From the NCBI GenBank assembly GCA_009692395.1, contig SHZG01000148.1, positions 1-6,047 on the forward strand: a stretch of 6,047 bases of DNA, in the 5' to 3' direction. The position numbers and the translations under genes were made by a program. Origin of the DNA: Methylococcales bacterium (GTDB lineage: Bacteria > Pseudomonadota > Gammaproteobacteria > Methylococcales > Methylomonadaceae). Below, in pieces: positions 1-5,429 of the stretch. Under the pieces are notes generated by a model. The model ran no database searches. It saw only the letters and a list, made by a program, of their open reading frames with translations, and was not told the origin of the DNA. Position 1 is the first letter of the stretch. Each line of letters begins with the position of its first letter.

Positions 1-202
1 CGCTACCATTGATTGCCATGTTGACTATCTTGGTCTTAATGCCTACTTCACAAGCGCGGTATCGGTAGCTCAGCATAAAGGTTGTTGTCATGCACAACGG
101 GTTTCGACAACGGTAACGTGGCTCTCCCGTTGCATTGCGTCCTGACTTGACAATCTGGTTACTTTTACAGAATGGACAGGTGATTTCTTGGTAGCAGCTC
201 AT
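1..202 (-). CDS. insA: IS1-family InsA protein, N-terminal 67 residues (partial)
   Basis: InsA is the small DNA-binding protein of IS1. It binds the terminal repeats and represses transcription, and after a -1 ribosomal frameshift it forms the N-terminal part of the InsAB' transposase. The minus-strand reading starts MSCYQEITCPFCKSNQIVKS and has a zinc-binding pattern with Cys9 and Cys12, then Cys32 and Cys37. The stretch around residues 21-31 (GRNATGEPRYR) corresponds to the GKSTAGHQRY region of E. coli InsA. The end of the visible part, KIVNMAINGS, matches KIIDMAMNGV, just ahead of the helix-turn-helix, which lies outside the window. The start is the ATG at 202-200; no strong ribosome binding site precedes it, as is common for transposases. 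No frame disruption is seen in the visible part. Confidence 0.9.
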   Translation of the reverse strand, partial: MSCYQEITCPFCKSNQIVKSGRNATGEPRYRCRNPLCMTTTFMLSYRYRACEVGIKTKIVNMAINGS

Positions 203-256
203 AAGGTCTTTTAGGTAAGTGTGATGTTATTCTGCCCGTGATTTTAATCTATCATC

Positions 257-275
257 ACAGATTTAACCCACTACC
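257..275 (-). repeat. IS1-family terminal inverted repeat, insA side (IRL)
   Basis: Read on the minus strand from the outer end inward this is GGTAGTGGGTTAAATCTGT. It is 19 of 19 identical to the element end at 5847-5865, which lies in inverted orientation at the insB side of the other copy. The match fixes the element boundary at position 275. By analogy with IS1, the transposase promoter should partly overlap this repeat, but only weak promoter-like hexamers are visible in 203-256. Confidence 0.9.
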
Positions 276-412
276 ATAAATTTAAACGTAATCATCATTT
301 TCATGGGTGATAACCTGAGAAATGCTTTATTCTATATTCTAGTACCAATAGAGCTTAATGTGGATAAAGTTTCGCTCATTTGCCAATAATATCCAAAAGA
401 ACACAAAATACT
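276..412. other. Intergenic leader between IS1 end and gcvR
   Basis: This 137-base AT-rich gap contains no ORF with homology that I recognise. The best promoter element is an isolated TATATT at 333-338, five of six to a -10 box, with no convincing -35 box at the right distance. No intrinsic terminator or operator palindrome was found. The gcvR promoter probably lies here, since the neighbour on the left is an inward-facing IS1 end, but its position is not resolved. Confidence 0.4.
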
Positions 413-943
413 ATGCAACTAGCTATCACCCTTTTAGGGCATCATCAAAGTCGTTTTATGGCAGAAATACTGCCTGCGATACGCGATTGTAAATGCCATA
501 TTGTAGACATAAAATCGTCCTGTATCGGTCAAACGACCGCCGCGTATCTACTGATTCAAGGTAACTGGAATCAAATTGCCAAATTTGAAGGCTTATTAGA
601 ACTCATTAAAAAACGACTAGACATAAAAATTCAAACACTGCGCACCGAAGCAAAAGACAAAGCGCACAGCAAAGACTGTCTACCGTATTCGATAGAAACT
701 ATTTCACTAGACCATGAAAGCATTGTCGAATCTATCGCTACTTTTTTACTGGATCATGAAATAGACATTGAAGAAATCACGGGCAGTGCTTATCAAGCAC
801 CGTATCTACAATCGTCAGTTTTTTCCAGCAAATTTATTATTTTAGTGCCTGCGTCTGTGTCTTTATTGATACTGCGTGAAGAGTTTATGGATCTGTGTGA
901 TCAACTCAATATAGACGCTATTCTCGAACCCGCTAAACGTTAG
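413..943 (+). CDS. gcvR: GcvR-like glycine cleavage system regulatory protein (two ACT domains)
   Basis: GcvR in E. coli is an accessory repressor of the glycine cleavage operon; it binds the activator GcvA and is released by glycine. This 176-residue product has the size and two-domain build of the family: ACT domain 1 at about residues 3-78 and ACT domain 2 at about 91-172. The opening MQLAITLLG aligns with the E. coli YLVITALG strand, and the QGNWNQI segment at about 49-55 matches its SGSWNAI. The ATG at 413 is chosen over an in-frame TTG at 380 because the first ACT strand begins directly after it, although only a weak AAAAGA precedes it. The ligand loop is atypical: where E. coli has ADRPG after the first strand, this protein has HHQSR, so glycine sensing may be altered or lost. 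The bcp gene follows after 8 bases, the same order as in E. coli, which supports the assignment. No gcvA or gcvTHP genes are in view. Confidence 0.8.
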   Translation: MQLAITLLGHHQSRFMAEILPAIRDCKCHIVDIKSSCIGQTTAAYLLIQGNWNQIAKFEGLLELIKKRLDIKIQTLRTEAKDKAHSKDCLPYSIETISLDHESIVESIATFLLDHEIDIEEITGSAYQAPYLQSSVFSSKFIILVPASVSLLILREEFMDLCDQLNIDAILEPAKR

Positions 944-951
944 GACACTTC

Positions 952-1440
952 ATGACTCAAATTACCATCAATCAACCCATCCCTGATTTTGAAGCTCGCG
1001 CCACAGGTGATAAACCCATTAAATTGTCGGATTATACAGGGCAGTTTGTGCTTATTTATTTTTATCCCAGAGACAACACCACAGGTTGCACACAACAAGC
1101 CCAGAATTTCCGTGATGCTCACTCCAAATTTACCGCACTCAATACGGTCATTCTTGGTGTATCGCGTGATAGCGTTCGCAGTCATGACCGCTTTAAAGCG
1201 AATCAAGCCTTACCGTTTGATTTACTTGCCGATCAAGATGAAAGTCTGTGTCAGTTATTTGAAGTAATGAAAATAAAAAATACTTATGGCAAAGAAGTGC
1301 GCGGCATTGACCGCAGTAGTTTTTTAATTAATCCAAACGGTGTATTGGTTAAACAGTGGCGCAAAGTAAAAGTAGCGAATCATTGTGATGAGCTATTACA
1401 AGCGATTAAGCACTACAACTTGATTAGCACTGGAAAATAG
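952..1440 (+). CDS. bcp: Thiol peroxidase of the Bcp/PrxQ peroxiredoxin family
   Basis: This cytoplasmic peroxiredoxin would reduce hydrogen peroxide and organic hydroperoxides, normally using thioredoxin as electron donor. The 162-residue length is typical of Bcp. The active-site segment is FYPRDNTTGCTQQA, giving Pro39, Thr43 and the peroxidatic Cys46; the conserved arginine is Arg121 in the GIDRSSFLI stretch. The canonical Bcp resolving cysteine five residues after the peroxidatic one is replaced by Gln51. Cys100 (in SLCQLF, a position also occupied by Cys in the E. coli protein) and Cys145 are the remaining cysteines. It may therefore work as a 1-Cys enzyme or resolve through a different cysteine. 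The start ATG is preceded by AGGA at 942-945, overlapping the gcvR stop codon with 6 bases of spacing, so translation is probably coupled to gcvR. Frame and length are intact. Confidence 0.93.
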   Translation: MTQITINQPIPDFEARATGDKPIKLSDYTGQFVLIYFYPRDNTTGCTQQAQNFRDAHSKFTALNTVILGVSRDSVRSHDRFKANQALPFDLLADQDESLCQLFEVMKIKNTYGKEVRGIDRSSFLINPNGVLVKQWRKVKVANHCDELLQAIKHYNLISTGK

Positions 1441-1448
1441 TTGAGAAT
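1420..1448 (+). promoter_or_regulatory. Candidate sigma-70 promoter for hupE and the receptor
   Basis: TTGATT at 1420-1425 and GAGAAT at 1443-1448 are separated by 17 bases; each matches the consensus hexamer at four of six positions. It spans the end of bcp and the start of the 44-base gap before hupE, so it could drive hupE and the receptor independently of gcvR-bcp. No Fur, Zur or NikR-like palindrome is visible next to it. This is weak, consensus-only evidence. Confidence 0.3.
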
Positions 1449-1484
1449 GCACGCCTTTTCTAGTCACGACTCAAAAACCATTTA

Positions 1485-2777
1485 ATGAACCAAACCCTCC
1501 GTTCAATACTGTCTACATTGTGCAATCGCCAACGGTTAATGCTTGCGTTGGGCGTAGTGTTGGTATTAGGCTTGGTGCTGTTCAATAGTCTAGTCTCTGT
1601 TAATATTAACGGCTGGAGTAGTGGTTTCACGCATCCATTGCACGGCGGCGATCATTTTCTCACCATGTTAGCGGTGGGTATTTGGGCAGCGCAATTGCGC
1701 GGTAAAGCAATTTGGTTATTGCCGCTGACTTTCGTCGGCGTGATGAGTTTAGGTGGTTTAGCGGGTGCGGCGGGTTTGTTTATTCCCAGCGCGGAGTTAA
1801 TTATTCTACTCTCTGGCTTAGTGTTCAGCGTCTTCATCGTCCGCAAAATCCGTTTTAGTAGCCAAATTAACGTCATCATCGTCGCGTTCTTCGCATTTTT
1901 CCACGGTTTTGCGCACGGACAAGAAATATCCACCTCCGCCAGTTTAATTTCTTACACCTTGGGCTTCATGGTAGCAACCTTGCTATTACATGGCGCGGGT
2001 ATTTTAATCGTGCGTTTATTGGTGGTGATTTTCGCGCTGTTTATCAGTCAATTAGCATTAGCACAGTCATTTGTCAGTCACTCTGCCGTTAAGTTGACGG
2101 GGCATACACAAACAATTAACTCCGATGAATTGCATACAGTTGCAGCACCTGACAGTCATTATTATCAACAGTTATTAGACAGCGGTAAAAATGGCGGTCA
2201 TAACAGCGTAGGATGGGTAGAGCCTAGCAAAACTCATCATAATCAATCCGCTATACGATGGATTTCGCCTTGCTTTACCCATCCTACCAATGGTGGGTGC
2301 GAGTTCATTCGCGCCATCTATCAAGCCAGTAATAATGTCGCTTATACCGTCGCTGCTCATTGGCTACTTAGCCCACAAATCAGCATCCATTTTTTAACCA
2401 ATGGCGTGGGTGATACCGCACCGCCTATCGCGTCGATTAGCCATTACACGCCCCCTGCTATTCCCGCTTATCATGAATATCTGGTTCTTATCCCCCCCCG
2501 CACTTTCGATTTACCCCACTACAATACCCTTGCTACCCGTTTTCTAACTAACGGGGTAGGTGCGACTTCGCCGCCTGTATTATCCATCGCCGCTGTTGTA
2601 TCTTCACTCGATAGTAACGAATGTGTTTTTCACAATTCGACCCGCTTTAAAAGCTCCACTGCGCGACAATCTTCTGTCAGCCGCCCCCTATGTTTCAGAA
2701 ATTCAGTCATTGCCAACACGCGATTCAAATCACGTTCGCCGCCGTTTGCCTTTTTTTCTGCTTTAACAATTACTTAA
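1485..2777 (+). CDS. hupE: HupE/UreJ-family metal permease with long unusual C-terminal extension
   Basis: HupE/UreJ proteins are inner-membrane secondary transporters for nickel or cobalt. The family domain occupies about residues 40-195 of 430. It carries the signature HPLHGGDHFLTMLAVGIWAA at 50-69 (His50, His53, Asp56, His57, Met61) and a second metal-type motif FHGFAHGQE at 139-147 (His140, His144, Glu147), plus His169. Hydrophobic segments lie near 18-37, 55-72, 76-97, 103-120, 127-144, 155-176 and 179-195. Normal family members end about here, at roughly 200 residues. This protein continues for some 230 hydrophilic residues that I do not recognise. That tail includes peptide read from two palindromic repeats (residues 242-268 and about 271-277) and a duplicated FLTNGVGxTxPP motif at 303 and 353. 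The last segment after LALAQ (residue 194) resembles a signal-peptidase site, so the tail may be periplasmic. The ATG at 1485 is the only ATG after an in-frame stop at 1461; ATG 1539 (Met19) is an alternative, and neither has a clear ribosome binding site. The receptor gene starts 36 bases downstream. Confidence 0.85.
   Translation: MNQTLRSILSTLCNRQRLMLALGVVLVLGLVLFNSLVSVNINGWSSGFTHPLHGGDHFLTMLAVGIWAAQLRGKAIWLLPLTFVGVMSLGGLAGAAGLFIPSAELIILLSGLVFSVFIVRKIRFSSQINVIIVAFFAFFHGFAHGQEISTSASLISYTLGFMVATLLLHGAGILIVRLLVVIFALFISQLALAQSFVSHSAVKLTGHTQTINSDELHTVAAPDSHYYQQLLDSGKNGGHNSVGWVEPSKTHHNQSAIRWISPCFTHPTNGGCEFIRAIYQASNNVAYTVAAHWLLSPQISIHFLTNGVGDTAPPIASISHYTPPAIPAYHEYLVLIPPRTFDLPHYNTLATRFLTNGVGATSPPVLSIAAVVSSLDSNECVFHNSTRFKSSTARQSSVSRPLCFRNSVIANTRFKSRSPPFAFFSALTIT
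2208..2287. repeat. 80-base imperfect palindrome (REP/MITE-like) inside hupE
   Basis: The outer arms are GTAGGATGGGTAGAGC at 2208-2223 and its near-perfect reverse complement at 2272-2287 (first 12 bases identical, then one mismatch). The similarity continues more weakly inward, to about 24 of 33 arm positions, leaving a loop of about 14 bases. It is read through in the hupE frame as residues 242-268 (VGWVEPSK at the start, FTHPT at the end). Palindromes beginning GTAGG(A/G)TGGGT are, from my general knowledge, a common dispersed repeat type in many bacteria. The element type is inferred; the palindrome itself is seen. Confidence 0.75.
2296..2315. repeat. Short hairpin repeat adjoining the larger palindrome
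   Basis: GGTGCGA at 2296-2302 pairs with TCGCGCC at 2309-2315 (one G-T wobble in RNA) around a six-base loop. It lies 8 bases beyond the 80-base palindrome and is also translated in the hupE frame, giving the peptide GCEFIRA at about residues 271-277. The core resembles dispersed GGTGCGAATTCATTCGCACC-type units, which suggests a second small repeat next to the first. Being so short, it could also be chance. Confidence 0.45.
2391..2588 (+). repeat. Duplicated FLTNGVGxTxPP coding motif in the HupE tail
   Basis: Two 48-base units, 2391-2438 and 2541-2588, are exactly 150 bases apart and encode residues 303-318 and 353-368. Twelve of sixteen amino acids agree. Within the first seven identical residues (FLTNGVG) five codons differ, all at synonymous positions. 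That pattern shows a protein-level repeat kept under selection and not a recent DNA duplication. I do not recognise the motif. Confidence 0.7.
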
Positions 2778-2813
2778 ACATCATCACATAACAATAATAT
2801 TGAGGAAGAAGAG

Positions 2814-5018
2814 ATGCACATACAACAGATAGTTCCATTAAACCTAGCCTACAAGCCGCAGACCCTGCGCTTACAAAAAGCGGGTTTAGCGATAGCTGCC
2901 TGCGTGTTGATGCTGAATTATGCAGACAACGCACACGCCGCTGATAAAACTAAACCTAAAAAAGCGAAGACTGAGACCACGGAGTCGATTAAGAATCCGA
3001 AAGTCGAAAAGTCGATAGAGTTGACCGAAATGGAAGTCAGTGCCACGCAACGCGCTGATGATTTAGTGGGGATTGCTAATAGCGCGTCACAAGGCAATGT
3101 CGGACAAGAGCAAATCAAATATCGTCCTATTACTCGCCCTAGTGAAGTCTTAGAAACTGTTCCAGGTTTGATTTCTGCGCAACACAGTGGTGAAGGCAAA
3201 GCCAGTCAATATTATTTACGCGGTTTTAATTTAGATCACGGTACCGATTTTTTAACACAAATGGAAGGCGTACCTGTCAACATGGCTTCACATTCACACG
3301 GTCAAGGCTGGATGGATACTAACTTTTTAATTCCTGAAGCGATAAAAACCGTGAGTTATCAAAAAGGGAATTATTATGCCGATACAGGGGATTTTTCCAG
3401 CACAGGATCGGCAAACATCGAATACTTCAAAGAATTACCCACCAATACGTTTAAATTTACAGGCGGCAGTTATGATTATTACCGTGGTTTAATGATGGGT
3501 TCTAAAAAAATGGCAGGGGGGACTGTCATGTATGCGGGTGAAACCGTACACAATAATGGCCCGTGGGATGTGGGCAACGACTTCATGAAATTCAACGGCG
3601 TATTAAGTTACAGCACAGAAATGGCTAACTCAGGCTTTAGTGTCACTGGTATGGCGTATAAAGCCGATTGGCAATCGACCGATCAAATTCCTAAACACGC
3701 GGTATTAGATGGCTCACTCAATCGTTTTGGTAATATAGATCCCACCGATGGTGGCGGTAGTCAACGTTACAGTTTAACAGGTGAATGGCATCGGCATTCC
3801 AATGACAGCGAGAGCAAAATTATCGTCTATGGACTGTATGCTAAGTTGAAATTATATTCCAACGTCACTTACTTTATGAACAATTCAGAACTAGGCGACC
3901 AATTCGGACAACCTGATGAACGTTGGACAACAGGGTTAAAAGCTACGCACACCTTTTTTCATAAAATTGGCAGCGCGGAATCAGAAACGACCCTCGGCTT
4001 ACAAGTGCGTAACGACAATATTAATAATGGTTACACCCTGACCCAAGGTCGGCAACAATACGACACCGTGCGCAAAGATAACGTGTGGATTACCAATGTT
4101 AGCCCTTACGCAGAAAATAAAACCCGTTGGAATGATTGGTTTCGTAGCACTGTCGGCGTGCGTTTTGATGGTTATCGTTTTAATATCAATAACAGTAATC
4201 AAGGCGCGAATAACGGCACGACCAATGACGGCATTGTGAGTCCAAAATTGGGGCTAGTGTTTGGCCCGTGGGCGAATACTGAACTGTATTTGAACGGCGG
4301 CTTAGGTTTTCACAGTAATGACGCTCGCGGTATTAATACCCAAGTTGACCCTGTGACAGGCTCATCCATTGATGTGAATGGCAATCAAATTAACAAAGGT
4401 GTGCCGTTGGCGCGTACTTATGGCGCGGAAACAGGCATACGCACAACGTGGGTAGAAGGTTTACAAAGTACCTTAGCCGTTTGGTGGCTAGACATTGATT
4501 CTGAATTACTGTTTGTTGGTGATGCAGGCACAACCGAAGCCAGTCGCTCTAGTCGTCGCTATGGAGTTGAATGGGCAAACTATTATTCACCGACCGATTG
4601 GATGACCTTTGATCTGGATTTAAGTCTATCTAAAGCGCGGTTTCGTGGTGATGACCCCGCAGGCAACCATATTCCTGGCGCAATAGGCACAGTATTAGCC
4701 TCAGGCATGACCGTACATGATGTCTGGGATGGATTTTTTGGTGGCCCACGGTTACGTTACTTTGGCCCGCGTTCCTTAATTGAAGATAACAGCGTCCGTT
4801 CCAGCGCGACTATCATGTTATCAGGCATGGTCGGCTATAAATTCAACCCAACGTGGACAGTACAAGCCGAAGCCTTCAACCTATTGAATCGCAAAGACAG
4901 CGGCATAGACTATTACTACCAATCCCAGTTGCGCAATGCAGCTGCCCCTGTCGGTGACATCCATTTTCACCCTGTTGAACCGATTAGTTTTCGTTTGAGT
5001 GTGTCAGCGGATTTTTAA
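2814..5018 (+). CDS. TonB-dependent outer-membrane receptor, probably for a metal or metal complex
   Basis: This 734-residue protein is a complete TonB-dependent receptor, a plugged 22-strand barrel that imports a substrate using TonB-ExbBD energy. The signal peptide runs to about residue 42, with a hydrophobic core at 23-35 and cleavage after AHA. A lysine-rich linker (about 45-65) and a TonB-box-like TEMEVSAT (71-78) follow. The plug, about 80-205, contains the family motifs RPSEVLETVPGL (108-119), YYLRGFNLDHGTDF (133-146), GVPVNMASHSHGQG (152-165), NFLIPEAI (170-177) and GDFSSTGSANI (192-202). The rest is barrel and ends SVSADF with the terminal phenylalanine that outer-membrane proteins need for assembly. 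His142, His160 and His162 in the plug are possible metal ligands. A strong ribosome binding site, GAGGAA at 2802-2807, sits 6 bases before the ATG. The substrate is unknown; the hupE neighbour 36 bases upstream suggests nickel or cobalt over iron, by inference only. Confidence 0.93.
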   Translation: MHIQQIVPLNLAYKPQTLRLQKAGLAIAACVLMLNYADNAHAADKTKPKKAKTETTESIKNPKVEKSIELTEMEVSATQRADDLVGIANSASQGNVGQEQIKYRPITRPSEVLETVPGLISAQHSGEGKASQYYLRGFNLDHGTDFLTQMEGVPVNMASHSHGQGWMDTNFLIPEAIKTVSYQKGNYYADTGDFSSTGSANIEYFKELPTNTFKFTGGSYDYYRGLMMGSKKMAGGTVMYAGETVHNNGPWDVGNDFMKFNGVLSYSTEMANSGFSVTGMAYKADWQSTDQIPKHAVLDGSLNRFGNIDPTDGGGSQRYSLTGEWHRHSNDSESKIIVYGLYAKLKLYSNVTYFMNNSELGDQFGQPDERWTTGLKATHTFFHKIGSAESETTLGLQVRNDNINNGYTLTQGRQQYDTVRKDNVWITNVSPYAENKTRWNDWFRSTVGVRFDGYRFNINNSNQGANNGTTNDGIVSPKLGLVFGPWANTELYLNGGLGFHSNDARGINTQVDPVTGSSIDVNGNQINKGVPLARTYGAETGIRTTWVEGLQSTLAVWWLDIDSELLFVGDAGTTEASRSSRRYGVEWANYYSPTDWMTFDLDLSLSKARFRGDDPAGNHIPGAIGTVLASGMTVHDVWDGFFGGPRLRYFGPRSLIEDNSVRSSATIMLSGMVGYKFNPTWTVQAEAFNLLNRKDSGIDYYYQSQLRNAAAPVGDIHFHPVEPISFRLSVSADF

Positions 5019-5059
5019 ATATTCAGCGTGATATGGTTAAAACACAATAAAATAATTCC

Positions 5060-5081
5060 GTTCGCGGTGAGCTTGTCGAAC
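5060..5081. repeat. Small REP-like palindrome after the receptor gene
   Basis: GTTCG at 5060-5064 and CGAAC at 5077-5081 bracket CGGTGAGCTTGT, giving a 22-base hairpin-capable unit. It resembles the widespread GTTCG-GAGCTTGTCGAA type of intergenic repeat known from many proteobacteria. It is not followed by a T-run, so it is not a classical intrinsic terminator, though it could stabilise the 3' end of the receptor mRNA. It sits in the 127-base gap before the IS3 remnant. Confidence 0.5.
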
Positions 5082-5145
5082 TGATGTGGCTATACTAAAC
5101 AGGACACTTTTCTATAAAATAAATGAAAAGACCTGAGAGAGTAAT

Positions 5146-5429
5146 ATGCGTACCCAAGCGAAAGAAAAATATACGACAGAGTTTAAAGAAAACGCGGTCA
5201 AACGAGCGAATGAATCGAGCAATGTGGCAGAGATAGCCCGTGAGTTGGGGATAAAAGCGGATACTCTGACTGACTGGGTTTTATACCCGCTGAGCCAGTT
5301 AAAGTTGTGCGTATGGATGAACATTTGTACGATGAGCTGCAGCGGTTAAAAAAAGAGGTTACGCGTTTGACGGAGGAACGCGATCTGTTAAAAAAGGCGG
5401 CAGCGTACTTTGCCAGAGAAACACGGTGA
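5146..5429 (+). pseudogene. IS3-family OrfA, frameshifted
   Basis: OrfA supplies the DNA-binding N-terminal part of the IS3 transposase. The start MRTQAKEKYTTEFKENAVKR and EIARELGIKADTLTDWV give a typical helix-turn-helix (about residues 8-45), with GAGAGAG at 5135-5141 as a likely ribosome binding site. After the codon for Val at 5278-5280 the reading frame is lost and would stop soon after the first helix-turn-helix. The real continuation is in the -1 frame from 5283: IPAEPVKVVRMDEHLYDELQ, followed by a coil RLKKEVTRLTEERDLLKKAA and AYFARETR, ending at the TGA at 5427-5429. One base appears to be missing near 5278-5285. No aligned slippery heptamer is present there and this is not where IS3 elements shift frame, so this is damage. 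Confidence 0.88.
5390..5396 (+). promoter_or_regulatory. A AAA AAG programmed -1 frameshift site of the IS3 element
   Basis: The heptamer lies in the orfA frame exactly as A|AAA|AAG (the last base of a TTA codon, then AAA and AAG). A -1 slip moves the ribosome into the frame of orfB, giving a fusion that runs KKGGSVLCQRNT into VRYAWLLEQ, the same arrangement as in functional IS3 elements. The site is intact although both ORFs are now broken, so it is a fossil of the original control. Confidence 0.85.

Larger units (their letters stand above)
1..275 (-). mobile_element. IS1-family insertion sequence, left copy, insA end only
   Basis: This is the upstream end of an IS1-family element lying on the minus strand and cut by the window start. 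It contains the first 67 codons of InsA and, 54 bases beyond the InsA start codon, the terminal inverted repeat at 257-275. The layout of a terminal repeat, a short leader and then a small zinc-finger protein matches IS1, although the leader is a little longer than in E. coli IS1. The outer boundary at 275 is defined because the same 19 bases occur in inverted orientation at the InsB end of the second copy (5847-5865). The insB part and the other end of this copy are outside the window, so its target duplication cannot be examined. Confidence 0.88.

Noticed and set aside
380..409. Promoter TTGCCA with CAAAAT 18 bases away
   Set aside because: It would start transcription at or after the chosen gcvR start codon.
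380..412. TTG start giving an 11-residue longer GcvR
   Set aside because: The first ACT strand begins right after the ATG at 413 and the extra residues match nothing in the family.
940..1206. Minus-strand ORF opposite bcp, and a plus-strand shadow at 989-1267
   Set aside because: Both lie inside the well-supported peroxiredoxin gene and show no family features of their own.
1441..1484. Riboswitch (cobalamin or NiCo type) ahead of hupE
   Set aside because: The gap is only 44 bases, too short for either, and no conserved core is visible; the 36-base gap before the receptor is likewise too short.
1652..1933. Minus-strand ORF opposite the HupE domain
   Set aside because: Antisense to conserved membrane segments; its basic, asparagine-rich translation is what the reverse of hydrophobic codons gives.
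2175..2360. Minus-strand ORF over the palindromic repeats in hupE
   Set aside because: Symmetry of the palindrome makes both strands open; no homology recognised.
2560..2766. Out-of-frame plus-strand ORF at the end of hupE, considered as the true continuation after a frameshift
   Set aside because: The duplicated motif at 2541-2588 is conserved in the hupE frame, and the alternative frame has no recognisable features.
2918..3199. Minus-strand ORFs opposite the receptor gene (also 3999-4202)
   Set aside because: They lie opposite the receptor signal peptide, plug and barrel, which are clearly coding.
5348..5354. A-run A AAA AAA as a second programmed frameshift site in orfA
   Set aside because: It lies within the coil region; the A AAA AAG at 5390-5396 is the site in the expected place and gives the typical OrfAB junction.
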